A model generated the notes under the pieces. It saw nothing but the letters and a program-made list of their open reading frames with translations, did not search any database and was not told the DNA's origin. A program made the translations under genes and the position numbers. Below, in pieces: positions 1 through 8,659 of a stretch of 64,000 bases of DNA. How positions within the stretch are numbered: position 1 is the first letter of the stretch; each line of letters starts with the position of its first letter. The stretch is from Thermaerobacter sp. PB12/4term (GTDB taxonomy: Bacteria > Bacillota > Sulfobacillia > Thermaerobacterales > Thermaerobacteraceae): positions 558,001 to 622,000 of the forward strand of contig NZ_CP048407.1 of assembly GCF_003403315.2 (NCBI RefSeq), given 5' to 3'.

Positions 1-1608
1 ACGGGCTCGGGCATGTTGCCGGCTGACTTCCTTAACGTGGATCTCACGGGTATTTCCGAGGACCTTCCACTGTACCTGATGCACAGGGCTTTCTATTTCG
101 CCGCCGGCCTGGCGGTGTGCGGGGGTGTGGCCCTGTGCTACAGGCGCCGGCGGGGGGTGGCGCCCCGGCCCGGCCGGTGGCTGGGATGGGCGACGGCGGT
201 GGCGGCGGGGATGGCCGTGGCCGCCGGTGCTGGCCTGGGGCTGCAGCTTTACGGCCGGGCTGATGCGGCCCGGCAGGAGCTTCTCTACTACGCCCGGCAG
301 GGGGTGCCGGCAGAAGGGGAGGCGCTGGAACCGGATCCGGCCCCGCCTTACGTGGTCAGCCGCTACGACCTGGACCTGGATCTCCGCCGCGCTCCCGAGG
401 TCCGTGCCCAGGTGGAACTGCAACTGGAGAATCCGGGGTCTCGCCCGGTAAGGGATCCTGTCCTGACGCTGCGCCACGTCTTCACCATCGAGAAGCTGGA
501 AGTGCGGGCTTCGGGCGGCGGGAACGTCCAGGGACGTCGCCAGGGCGACTGGATCCGGCTAGAGGGGCTGGTTCTTCCGCCGGGGGGCGCGGTGACGGTA
601 TCCCTGCGCTACCACGGCCGGATCGATCAGTGGATCCTCCCTGGTGGCTACCCCCTGCGGAGCGGTCTGTACGCGGAGGTTCCTGCTCCCTGGCGGGGTG
701 CCCACGCCGGCCGCACGGGGACTTATCTGCCCGTCTCGTACGGCTGGTACCCGCTGCCGGGCCGGGTGACCCTGGCCAGTGCCCTCCGCCTGACGGATCC
801 GGCGACGGGTGGCGCGAGCCTCTGGCTTGATGAAGGCCCCGCCCTGGCCAGCAACGGGACCGTGCGCTGGCCGGGCAGCAGGCCACCGGTGGTGGACGGG
901 GACCCCGCTTCATTTGAACCGGCTCCCGCCGCCTTCCGCATCACCGTCCGGCATCCGGGACACTATCCGGTGCTTTCCAACCTCAATGCCATCCACCGGC
1001 CCTGGGGCCCGGAAACCACCATGGAAGGGAGCACGACCTTCGTCCACCTGGTCGGCCGGCCCCTGGCCCGTTACGAGGCGGCAGGGGCCGAGATCTGGTA
1101 TCCCCAGGAAAACCCTGGGAGCCTGGTGCGTGCCCGCCGGTGGGCGGGATGGTTGAAGCAAGCCCGGGCGCTGGTGGGCGAGACCTCTACGTCCCGGATC
1201 ATCACCCTGCCGACCCAGGGCACGGCACGGATCAACCGGCTGTTCGTCGATCCCGCCACGGGGGTGGTGCTGGAAGCTGGCGACGCGATTCTCGTGCCGC
1301 AGCAAGCGGTCGAAGCCGTTCTGTTCGGATCCCGGGAGGTGGTGACGGAGGCTGAAGCCTGCCTTGGCCATGCCGTCACCAGCCGGATCCTGCGCGCGCA
1401 AGAACCGGCCGCGGCATCGCCGCCTCAGCCGGGCGGGCAGGAGGGGCCATGCGCCTCCCTGGCCGGGAGCCCCGCTCCCGATTTCGTCCAGCGCTGGGTA
1501 GCCGAGGCCTCCCAGAGGCAATTGGTGGCGGCTCTCGGCCAGCTCCGGCAGCGGGCCGCCCAGCGACCGCTGGAGCCGCACGATCTCTGGGAGGTCATGG
1601 GCCCATGA
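1..1608 (+). CDS. ABC-2-type membrane protein with M1-peptidase-like extracellular domain (5' end outside window)
   Basis: The frame is already open at the first base and no ribosome binding site precedes the first ATG (position 13), so this is probably the C-terminal part of a longer protein. Two membrane segments are visible near the start (about residues 25-45 and 60-78 from the ATG), with an Arg-rich loop between them. A long domain with alternating beta-strand character follows, resembling the N-terminal beta-sandwich of M1 aminopeptidase-like proteins. No HEXXH zinc motif is present in the visible part, so a working peptidase site cannot be claimed. The stop overlaps the start of the next membrane protein (ATGA), so the two are translationally coupled. 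Exporter permease/aminopeptidase-like fusions are known in Firmicutes; the substrate is unknown. Confidence 0.6.
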   Translation, partial: TGSGMLPADFLNVDLTGISEDLPLYLMHRAFYFAAGLAVCGGVALCYRRRRGVAPRPGRWLGWATAVAAGMAVAAGAGLGLQLYGRADAARQELLYYARQGVPAEGEALEPDPAPPYVVSRYDLDLDLRRAPEVRAQVELQLENPGSRPVRDPVLTLRHVFTIEKLEVRASGGGNVQGRRQGDWIRLEGLVLPPGGAVTVSLRYHGRIDQWILPGGYPLRSGLYAEVPAPWRGAHAGRTGTYLPVSYGWYPLPGRVTLASALRLTDPATGGASLWLDEGPALASNGTVRWPGSRPPVVDGDPASFEPAPAAFRITVRHPGHYPVLSNLNAIHRPWGPETTMEGSTTFVHLVGRPLARYEAAGAEIWYPQENPGSLVRARRWAGWLKQARALVGETSTSRIITLPTQGTARINRLFVDPATGVVLEAGDAILVPQQAVEAVLFGSREVVTEAEACLGHAVTSRILRAQEPAAASPPQPGGQEGPCASLAGSPAPDFVQRWVAEASQRQLVAALGQLRQRAAQRPLEPHDLWEVMGP

Positions 1609-2351
1609 GCGGGGGCTGGCTGCGGGCCCACCTGCGCCTGGCCCGGGCCGGGCTGGGGATGGCCGTGGCGCTGGCGGCTGCCTTCTGGCCGGTCCTGCTC
1701 TGGCCGGTGCGCCTTCTCGGCCATCCTCTGCACCTGTACACGCTGGCGCGGATCCTCGAGGAGTTTCTGGTCCTGGCAGTGCTGCCGGTGGCTGTACCGC
1801 TCTGGTCCGACGTGGAGGGCCTCCGCCCGGGCTGGTGGCGGGCCCTTCCCTTCCGGCGGGCGCCCACGGTGGCGGGCCGGCTGCTCTTGCCTGTGGCCGT
1901 GTACCTCGTTCTGGCTGGGACGATCGTGGCACTGGCCTTTGCGGGTTCCGCCAAGGCAGGCACCACCGGGACGGAAACCCTTCCCCTGCCTGCGCTGGTG
2001 CGGGTGGTGGTGGCGGCGGTGCCGCCGGCCCTCCTCCTCTCCGGCCTGGCGAGCGTGGTCGCGGTCGCGGTACGGATGCCTGTGGCGGGTGCGGGCGCCG
2101 CTCTCGCCTGGTGGTGCCTGGAAATGCTGACCGGGGGTGATCTGTCCGGGCCCCTTTACCTCTTCGCCACCACCCACGGCCTTCCGCTCCTCGAGGTGGA
2201 GCCGGCAAGGATCCAGGCGGCCCTCAGGGGCGATGCTCCATGCCCGGCGGCCTTCCTCGCGAACCGCTGGGCTCTAGTCGGCCTGACGGGCGCTTTGCTC
2301 GTGCTCACCCACTGGCTCTACCGGCGCGACGAGGCGTTCCTGCGGCGGTGA
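1605..2351 (+). CDS. ABC-2-type transporter membrane protein
   Basis: A 248-residue, very hydrophobic protein with about six predicted membrane segments (near residues 14-34, 45-62, 85-107, 125-150, 153-175 and 225-243). It has no recognisable catalytic motif. The ATG overlaps the stop of the preceding gene by four bases, so it is the last gene of an operon entering from the left of the window. By context it is probably a permease subunit of an ABC-2 exporter. The ATPase subunit would lie upstream, outside the window. The family assignment rests on architecture and context only. Confidence 0.55.
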   Translation: MSGGWLRAHLRLARAGLGMAVALAAAFWPVLLWPVRLLGHPLHLYTLARILEEFLVLAVLPVAVPLWSDVEGLRPGWWRALPFRRAPTVAGRLLLPVAVYLVLAGTIVALAFAGSAKAGTTGTETLPLPALVRVVVAAVPPALLLSGLASVVAVAVRMPVAGAGAALAWWCLEMLTGGDLSGPLYLFATTHGLPLLEVEPARIQAALRGDAPCPAAFLANRWALVGLTGALLVLTHWLYRRDEAFLRR

Positions 2352-2425
2352 GATGGGGCGAGACTTGGGCGAACATTGTCGCAGTTTATGGTTTTGTTGT
2401 TCGATGAAATTACTCGGCCGCCCCC

Positions 2426-2454
2426 TTGCCCAGGGGCAGCGACTATGCTAAAAT
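2426..2454 (+). promoter_or_regulatory. Promoter of the T-box/serA operon
   Basis: A -35 element TTGCCC (2426-2431), a 17-bp spacer and a -10 element TAAAAT (2449-2454), with TG one base upstream of the -10 (extended -10). The predicted start near 2461 falls just before the T-box stem I. Confidence 0.7.
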
Positions 2455-2461
2455 CGCCCCC

Positions 2462-2747
2462 AAACCTGAACGATGGCCATGGTGCCGTTGAAGGGGCCAG
2501 TACCCTGTCGCGCCACCGCCAGAGAGCCGGCGGCCGGTGCGAGCCGGTGGGGCGGGCAGGGGAATCCACCCCGGAGGCGGCCCCCAGGGTCCGCCCGGAC
2601 CGGAAGGGGCCCGGCCAGCCGCCGTTAACGGCCTGAAGAGGGCTTCACCCCGGTAGAGCCGCCGTAGGGCCGCCATAGAGCCGCCGGGGTGAGGTCAAGC
2701 GGGGTGGCACCGCGGGTGAGAACCCGTCCCGGAGGGGACGGGTTTTT
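2462..2747 (+). ncRNA. T-box riboswitch, serine-specific (UCC specifier), with terminator
   Basis: All T-box landmarks can be read. Stem I has the AGTA bulge (about 2505-2508), the AGAGAG/GGTGCGAG pair of motifs (2521-2526 and 2536-2543), and complementary flanking arms. The specifier loop reads GGAATCCACC, placing the codon UCC (Ser) at 2565-2567. The conserved T-box GGGTGGCACCGCGGG lies at 2702-2716. It is followed by a terminator hairpin, CCCGTCC...GGACGGG (2723-2742), and five T (2743-2747). Stem III (2646-2691) contains three near-identical 11-base units. Uncharged tRNA-Ser is expected to allow read-through into the aminotransferase and serA. Confidence 0.92.
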
Positions 2748-2831
2748 CTGTTTTCGTGGACCGCATTGGGGCCTACCCGGCGCCCGGCCATCGGGCAGGA
2801 GCAGCCAGACCCCCTGGAGGAGGGAGCCGCC

Positions 2832-4259
2832 ATGCAGCAGCCGCTGGAGATCGGACCCGGCGTCGCCGGCCGGCACGGTGCAGCGGCCGGATCGCCCCTG
2901 GCAGCCGGTGCGGGCAGGGGCGCGGGTTCGGGTGTCCACCCCGAGACCCCAATTGCCCCAGGAGCCGGCATGGCACCGGGCCCTGGGTTTGACGCCGCCT
3001 CCCCGTCCGGTCCGGGATCCGGCACCGCCCTGAGGACCAGTCAGGCGCTGGCCAAGCAGCCGCCGGCGCGCCCCGAGCCGGTGTTCCTGTCGCCGGGTCC
3101 CACCGCCGTGCCCCAGGAGGTGCGGGTGGCCTGCGCGCGCCAGGTGGTGCTGCACCGCAGTGCCGAGTTCGACCGGGTCAGCGCCGCCGTGCGGGAAGGA
3201 CTGCGGCGGCTGTTCCGCACCAGCGGCCGCGTGGTGGTGTTCCCCTGCTCGGGGACGGGGGCCCTGGAGGCGGCGGTGGTCAACACCCTCTCGCCGGGCG
3301 ACCGGGTGCTGGCGGTGGTGATGGGCCTCTTCGGCGATCGCTTCGCCGCCGTCGCCGAAGCCTACGGCCTGGAGGTCGACCGCCTGGAGGTGCCGTGGGG
3401 GCAGATCCCCCGACTGGAGCAAGTGCTAGAGCGGCTGGAGGCCGCGGGCCGCGGCGCGGGCCGGCCTTACCGGGCCGTGTTCCTCACCCACTCGGAGACC
3501 TCCACAGGGGCCCTTTTGCCGCTGGAGCAGCTGGTGCCCGCCATCCGCCGAGCGGCGCCCGAGGCCCTGGTGCTGGTCGACATGGTGAGCTCCTTTGCCG
3601 CGGTCCCCGTGGCCATGGACGCGTGGGGCATCGACGTGGCGGTGACGGGCTCCCAGAAGGCGCTGATGACGCCGCCCGGCCTGGGCATCGTGGCCCTGGG
3701 GCCGCGGGCCCTGGAGGCGGTGGAACAGGCCCGGCTGCCCCGGTTCACCTGGGACGTGCGGCCCTACCTGGTGGGGGAGGGCGACTTCCCCTACACCCCG
3801 GCGGTGACCCTCTGGTTCGGCCTGCAGGCGGCCCTGGAGCGGATCGCCGCCGAAGGGGAGGAAAACGTCTACCGCCGGCACCGGCTGCTCTCCGCCATGG
3901 TGCGGGCGGGGGTGCGGGCGCTGGGGCTTGAGCCCCTGGCGCGGGACGAGGAGGCCTCCCCCACGGTGACGGCGGTGCCGCTGCCCGCCGGGGTGCGGCC
4001 CGGCGAGGTGATCCGCCGCCTGGCGGACGACCACGGCGTGGTGGTGGTCAGCGCCCAGGGGCCCCTCAAGGACCGGGCCTTCCGCATCGGCCACATGGGT
4101 GCCCTGGAGCCGGCTGACATCGTGACCGCCATGGCGGCCCTGGACGCCGTGCTGGGGCCCATGCTGGCGGAAGCCGGCCGGCCGGTGCGGGCCGGGGCCG
4201 CGGCGGCGGCCGCCCGGGCGGTCTGGGCCCAGGTCGCGGGGGAGGAGGTGGGCGCATGA
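2832..4259 (+). CDS. Class V aminotransferase (alanine-glyoxylate/serine-pyruvate type), probable phosphoserine transaminase
   Basis: A PLP enzyme of aminotransferase class V, 475 residues. The PLP-binding lysine lies in GSQKALMTPPG (about residue 276), preceded by VDMVSSFAAV with the cofactor Asp. The start is the ATG preceded by GGAGGAGGG. The first 80 residues are a Gly/Ala/Pro-rich extension, and the fold begins at PEPVFLSPGPTAVP. The sequence looks like the alanine-glyoxylate/serine-pyruvate branch rather than classical SerC. However, it lies directly behind a serine T-box and overlaps serA (ATGA), so the likely job is transamination of 3-phosphohydroxypyruvate to phosphoserine. That role is inferred from regulation and context. 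Confidence 0.85.
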   Translation: MQQPLEIGPGVAGRHGAAAGSPLAAGAGRGAGSGVHPETPIAPGAGMAPGPGFDAASPSGPGSGTALRTSQALAKQPPARPEPVFLSPGPTAVPQEVRVACARQVVLHRSAEFDRVSAAVREGLRRLFRTSGRVVVFPCSGTGALEAAVVNTLSPGDRVLAVVMGLFGDRFAAVAEAYGLEVDRLEVPWGQIPRLEQVLERLEAAGRGAGRPYRAVFLTHSETSTGALLPLEQLVPAIRRAAPEALVLVDMVSSFAAVPVAMDAWGIDVAVTGSQKALMTPPGLGIVALGPRALEAVEQARLPRFTWDVRPYLVGEGDFPYTPAVTLWFGLQAALERIAAEGEENVYRRHRLLSAMVRAGVRALGLEPLARDEEASPTVTAVPLPAGVRPGEVIRRLADDHGVVVVSAQGPLKDRAFRIGHMGALEPADIVTAMAALDAVLGPMLAEAGRPVRAGAAAAAARAVWAQVAGEEVGA

Positions 4260-6016
4260 ACCCAAGGCCCAGGGTGGTGGTGGCCGACCCTTTGCCCCGG
4301 GACGGCCTGGCTCTTCTGGAAGAACACTGCCATCTCATCGATGCCGCAGGCGCGAGCCTTGAGACCCTGAAGCGGGACCTCCTGCCCGCCGCCGACGCCC
4401 TGATCGTGCGCAGCCGGGTCAGGGTGACCGCGGACCTCATTGCCGCGGCGCCCCGGCTGCGGGTGATCGGCCGGGCGGGGGTGGGGGTCGACAACATCGA
4501 CCTGGAGGCGGCCACCGAACGGGGCATCGTGGTGGTCAACGTGGCCGACGGCAACACCGTGGCCGTGGCCGAGCACGTCTTCGCCCTGCTGCTGGCCCTG
4601 GTCCGGCGCCTCATGCCCGCCGCTGCCTCCCTGCGCCAGGGCCGCTGGGAGCGGAACCGGTTCGTCGGAGAGGAACTGCGCGGCAAGGTGATGGGCCTGG
4701 TGGGCTTCGGGCGCATCGGCCAGGAGGTAGCCCAGCGGGCCCGCGCCTTCGGCATGGCCGTGCTGGCCTATGATCCCTACGTGCCCGAGGCCCGCATCCG
4801 CCAGCTGGGGGCCGAGCCGGTGACCCTGGACGACCTCTTGGCCCGTGCCGACGTGGTCAGCGTCCACACGCCCCTGACGCCGGCGACCCGGAATCTGATC
4901 GATGCCGAGGCCCTGGCCCGCCTGCGCCCGGGCGCTTACCTCATCCACACCGCCCGCGGCGGCATCGTGGACGAACAGGCCCTCTACCAGGCCCTGGTCG
5001 AAGGCCGCCTGGCGGGGGCGGGGCTGGATGTGTTCGCCACCGAGCCCCCGGGGGAAAGCCCCCTGCTGGATCTGCCCAACGTGGTGGCCACGCCCCACCT
5101 GGGCGGTTCGACCCGGGAAGCCCAGGCCTACAATGCCCGGGCCATCGCCGAGCAGGTGCTGCGTGCCCTCCAGGGCCAGCCGGTGCGGGGCGCCGTCAAC
5201 CTGCCGCCCCTTTCGGACCAGGACTGGCACGCGGCGGGGCCGCTGGCGCCGGTGGCGGAACTGGTGGGCCTGGTCTACCGCGAGGGGCTGGGCGGCCCGC
5301 TGGACGACTTGGAGCTGCGGGTGGCGGCCCGGGATCTGCCCTCGGAGCGGGGCTTCGAGCTGCTGGCGGGTGCCGTTCTCAAGGGCCTGCTGACCGGGGT
5401 GGTCGACGGCCCGGTGAACGTCGTCAACGCCGCGGTGCTGGCGGCCCGGCGCGGCATCGCCCTGCGCTGGCGCAGCGAGCGGCACCCCGACCTGCCGGTC
5501 CCGGTGGTGGAACTGGCCGGCGGCCGGGGCCCGCGGCGGGCGGTGGCCGGGAGCCTGAGCCCCGAAGGGCTGCCGCGCCTGGTTCATCTGGACGGCCTGC
5601 CCCTGGACATGGTGCCGGCGCCCCGGCTGCTGCTCACCCGGCATCACGACCGGCCGGGCATGATCGGCAAGGTGGGCAGCCTGCTGGGCATGGGGGAGAT
5701 CAACATCGCGGCCATGCAGGTGGCCCGGCGGCAGGTGCGGGGCGAGGCCATCATGGTCCTGGCCCTGGACGATCCCGTGCCCCCGCCCCTGCTGGCGGAG
5801 ATCCGCCGGCTGCCCGGCATGGAGGAAGCGCGGCTGGTGCACGTGCCGGCGGCCCTGCTCCAGCCGGTGCCCCGGCCCGCACCGGGCGCGACTGCGGAGC
5901 CCGCCGGCGGGGACGGGCCGGCCCGGCGCCAGGGAGGGACCGGGCCGGCCCCGGGAGCCGCCGGGCCGCCCGCTGGCATGGCGGCGACCCCGGCCGTGCA
6001 GGAGCGGGCGGGCTGA
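4256..6016 (+). CDS. serA: D-3-phosphoglycerate dehydrogenase
   Basis: NAD-dependent oxidation of 3-phosphoglycerate, the first step of serine synthesis. The dinucleotide motif GLVGFGRIGQEVAQ is near residue 142. Catalytic residues of the D-2-hydroxyacid dehydrogenase family are visible: Arg in TARGGIVDE, Glu in the segment after LAGAGLDVF, and His in ATPHLGGST. An allosteric substrate-binding (ASB) region follows (about residues 325-450), then an ACT domain starting at LLLTRHHDRPGMIGKVGSLLG. At 586 residues it is about 55 longer than usual because of a Gly/Ala/Pro-rich tail after the ACT domain. It overlaps the upstream aminotransferase by four bases and shares its T-box control. No serB-type phosphatase gene is in the window. 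Confidence 0.96.
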   Translation: MNPRPRVVVADPLPRDGLALLEEHCHLIDAAGASLETLKRDLLPAADALIVRSRVRVTADLIAAAPRLRVIGRAGVGVDNIDLEAATERGIVVVNVADGNTVAVAEHVFALLLALVRRLMPAAASLRQGRWERNRFVGEELRGKVMGLVGFGRIGQEVAQRARAFGMAVLAYDPYVPEARIRQLGAEPVTLDDLLARADVVSVHTPLTPATRNLIDAEALARLRPGAYLIHTARGGIVDEQALYQALVEGRLAGAGLDVFATEPPGESPLLDLPNVVATPHLGGSTREAQAYNARAIAEQVLRALQGQPVRGAVNLPPLSDQDWHAAGPLAPVAELVGLVYREGLGGPLDDLELRVAARDLPSERGFELLAGAVLKGLLTGVVDGPVNVVNAAVLAARRGIALRWRSERHPDLPVPVVELAGGRGPRRAVAGSLSPEGLPRLVHLDGLPLDMVPAPRLLLTRHHDRPGMIGKVGSLLGMGEINIAAMQVARRQVRGEAIMVLALDDPVPPPLLAEIRRLPGMEEARLVHVPAALLQPVPRPAPGATAEPAGGDGPARRQGGTGPAPGAAGPPAGMAATPAVQERAG

Positions 6017-6024
6017 TCTGGCCG

Positions 6025-6153
6025 CTAGCGGAACAGCGGAATCACGTAATTGGCCAGAAAGTACAGCACGGCCAGCAGCATGATGATCCAGGCACCGTAC
6101 TTGATGGCCGTGGCGCCGGCCCCGTTGCCGGCGCCCTGCTTTTCTTCGCCCAT
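6025..6153 (-). CDS. Small single-span membrane protein (42 aa)
   Basis: An open frame of 42 codons: MGEEKQGAGNGAGATAIKYG, then a hydrophobic helix (about residues 22-40) ending IPLFR. The ATG is preceded by an AGGTGT ribosome binding sequence. It converges on serA with only 8 bases between the stops, and starts divergently from the livJ gene. A charged, Gly-rich N-terminus followed by one membrane span suggests a small membrane accessory protein. I do not recognise its function. The clean start, stop and amphipathic layout make it likely to be real. Confidence 0.65.
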   Translation of the reverse strand: MGEEKQGAGNGAGATAIKYGAWIIMLLAVLYFLANYVIPLFR

Positions 6154-6276
6154 GATCCGACACCTCGCAATATCTGGAACCCGGGCCGTTTCCGCTCAAA
6201 GGGCAGGATTTTCCCCACCCCTTCGCAAAACAGGATGACATTCTACTCCACCTTTCATCACTGGGGGGGTACGGCG

Positions 6277-7650
6277 GTGGGACGCAGTACGGGCAGGCTG
6301 CCGGCGGGCGCCGGCGGCGAGGCGGAAGTCGCGGTGGAAGGGCAACGCCCGGCCCGCCGGCGGCGGCGCCGGTTCGGCCGCTGGGCGGTGGGGGCAAGTC
6401 TGGCCCTGGCGCTGGCGGTGCTGACGGCGTGCGGCGGCGGTGGCGGCGGGACCGGCGGCGGGGCTGGCGCAGGTGAGGGCGGCAGCTCTGGCGGGGCCGG
6501 GGGTGCGGAATCCATCAAGGTAGGTATCGTCCTGCCCCAGACGGGGCGGGAGGCCAAGCCCGGCACCTACCAGCTGGAAGGCATCCAGCTGGCCATCGAG
6601 CAAATCAACGCGGCCGGCGGGATCGAGGTCGCCGGAAAGCAGCTCAAGGTGGAGCCGGTCGTCTACGACGACGAGTCCGACCAGGCCAAGTCGGCTTCAC
6701 TGGTACAGCGCGCCATGGAGCAGGACAAGGTGGTGGCGGTGATCGGCGGCTACTCCACCGCCCTGGGCCAGGCGGAGTCGCCCATGGCCGACCGCTACCA
6801 GGTGCCCTGGATCACGCCGGGCGCGGCGGCCAGCTCCATCTTCAGCCAGGGATACCAGTACACCTTTGGTACGCTGGCTCCGGTCAGCCTGCTCGGGTAC
6901 ACCACCGGGGAGTTCCTGGGCTGGCTGGTCGACCAGGGCAAGCTGGAGAAGGGCCTGGCCATCGCGCTGGTGGTCGAGAACACCGACCACGGCGTGGACT
7001 ACGCCGACGGCATCAAGAAGTGGATCGAGGAACACCCCGGCTACTTCGAGATCGTGGTGGAGGATACCTTCGAGCTGGGCGGCACCGACTTCTCCGGCGT
7101 CCTGCAGAAGGTGAAGAACGCCAACGCAGACATCTTCCTCTCCGACGCGCACCTGGAAGACTACATCACCATGCACCGGCAGTACGTCCAGATGGGCCTG
7201 CATCACCAGATGATCAGCTACGGCGCCCGCGGTCCCGAGGCGGCCGCCCGGGAGGCGCTGGGCGACGCCGTCGACTACATCTTCGCGGGCATCTGGTGGT
7301 CCAAGGAACTGCCCTACCCGCAGGTCAAGAAGTTCGTTGAAGATTACAAGGCGAAGTACGGCCGCGAGCCCGACTCCTGGTACGCGGCCACGGCCTACGA
7401 CGCCATGCGCATCCTGGCCAAGGCCATCGACCAGGCGGACAGCCTGGATCCCACGGCGATCCGCGATGCGCTGCGCCAGGTGGAGCTGACCGACTCGTTG
7501 CTGCCCGGCCAGCGGCTGAAGTTCCCCGAGAACGGTCAGGTGGAGCTGCCCTTCGTCATCGTGCAGAACAAGCCCGGCGGTAAGGTCGACATCGTGTACC
7601 CCGAGGATGCCGCCACGGGCGAGGCCGTGGCCCCTGTGCCGGCCCGCTGA
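6277..7650 (+). CDS. livJ: Branched-chain amino acid ABC transporter, substrate-binding lipoprotein
   Basis: A periplasmic-binding-protein type 1 (Leu/Ile/Val-binding) protein. I chose the GTG at 6277, which has GGGGGGT seven bases upstream; an in-frame ATG at 6235 has a weaker site. An Arg-rich n-region and hydrophobic core end in the lipobox LTAC, giving a lipid-anchored Cys followed by a Gly-rich linker. The mature domain starts IKVGIVLPQTGREAKPG and includes the typical AVIGGYSTALGQAESPMADRYQVPWI segment split over residues 150-180. First gene of a complete five-gene liv cluster on the same strand. The exact ligand (Leu/Ile/Val, another amino acid or an amide) cannot be told from sequence. 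Confidence 0.9.
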   Translation: MGRSTGRLPAGAGGEAEVAVEGQRPARRRRRRFGRWAVGASLALALAVLTACGGGGGGTGGGAGAGEGGSSGGAGGAESIKVGIVLPQTGREAKPGTYQLEGIQLAIEQINAAGGIEVAGKQLKVEPVVYDDESDQAKSASLVQRAMEQDKVVAVIGGYSTALGQAESPMADRYQVPWITPGAAASSIFSQGYQYTFGTLAPVSLLGYTTGEFLGWLVDQGKLEKGLAIALVVENTDHGVDYADGIKKWIEEHPGYFEIVVEDTFELGGTDFSGVLQKVKNANADIFLSDAHLEDYITMHRQYVQMGLHHQMISYGARGPEAAAREALGDAVDYIFAGIWWSKELPYPQVKKFVEDYKAKYGREPDSWYAATAYDAMRILAKAIDQADSLDPTAIRDALRQVELTDSLLPGQRLKFPENGQVELPFVIVQNKPGGKVDIVYPEDAATGEAVAPVPAR

Positions 7651-7765
7651 CCGCCGGAGCCCGGCCCCTGCCGCAACGGCATTCGACCAGTTGGGGAAGG
7701 GAACGCGGCCCACGGCCCTCGGGCCGGGGCCGCGTTCCCCTGTCCCCGGAGGGGGTGCAGCACCG

Positions 7766-8659
7766 TTGGGTTGGCTGGACGTTCTGAACCTGCTGGTGGC
7801 CTCGCTGCTGCTGGCGGGGATCTACACCACCATGTCCTTCGGCATGACGATCATCTACGGCGTGATGAAGATCATCAACCTGGCCCACGCCGGCTTCATG
7901 ATGCTGGGGGCGTACTTCGTCTTCGAGCTGTTCAACCGGGTGGGGCTCAACCCCATCCTGGGCGCGCTGCTGGCCTTCCCGGTGTTCTTCGTGCTCGGCA
8001 TGGCCGTGCACTGGCTGCTGGTCCGCTGGCTGCCGGTTTCGGACCAGCCCACCCTGCCGTCGCTCTTGCTCCTGTTCGGCCTGTGGCTGGTCCTGCAGAA
8101 CATCGGCTACGCCATCTGGGGCAACCACGACCGGTCCATCTACACGGACATGACACTGGCCACGGTGAAGGTGGGTCCCCTGACCCTGTCGGTGGTGCAG
8201 CTGGTGGTCTTCGCGGTGGCCGTGGTCTCCCTGGTCCTGCTGCAGCTGCTGCTGACCCGCACCTGGTTCGGGCGGGCGGTGCGCGCCCTGACCCAGAACC
8301 CGTTCGCCGGCCGGCTGGTGGGCATCGACACGGCCCGGACCGCCCGGCTCAGCTTCGGGCTGGGCATCGCCTTTGCAGGACTTGCCGGCGCGCTGCTGGC
8401 CTCCCTGTACTCCTTCGACCCCGACTTCGGCCGGCCGTTCCTCTTGCGATCCTTCGTCATCATCGTGCTGGGCGGGCTCGAATCCTTTGCCGGCGTGGCG
8501 CTGGGGGCGCTGATCCTGGCCCTGGTGGAGACCTTCAGCGTGCAGTTCGTACCGGCCGGGTACCAGATGGCCATCTCCTTCTCGCTGCTGGTGGTGGCCC
8601 TGCTCGTTCTGCCGGGCGGCGTGGCCAGCCTGCTGGAGCGAAGGGGGCGGGCCACATGA
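7766..8659 (+). CDS. livH: Branched-chain amino acid ABC transporter permease LivH
   Basis: An integral membrane permease with about eight spans. The family segment SFGMTIIYGVMKIINLAHAG lies near residue 30, and the EAA-like region GLAGALLASLYSFDPDFGRP near residue 210. I chose the TTG at 7766, preceded by GGAGGGGG ten bases upstream, because the frame further upstream is Pro/Arg-rich and not membrane-like. The stop overlaps the LivM start (ATGA). It forms the translocation pore with LivM and is energised by LivG and LivF. Confidence 0.92.
   Translation: MGWLDVLNLLVASLLLAGIYTTMSFGMTIIYGVMKIINLAHAGFMMLGAYFVFELFNRVGLNPILGALLAFPVFFVLGMAVHWLLVRWLPVSDQPTLPSLLLLFGLWLVLQNIGYAIWGNHDRSIYTDMTLATVKVGPLTLSVVQLVVFAVAVVSLVLLQLLLTRTWFGRAVRALTQNPFAGRLVGIDTARTARLSFGLGIAFAGLAGALLASLYSFDPDFGRPFLLRSFVIIVLGGLESFAGVALGALILALVETFSVQFVPAGYQMAISFSLLVVALLVLPGGVASLLERRGRAT

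Noticed and set aside
3869-6397. Minus-strand open frame antisense to serA
   Set aside because: Composition is antisense-like (His/Gln/Arg/Gly) without motifs, while the plus strand clearly encodes SerA.
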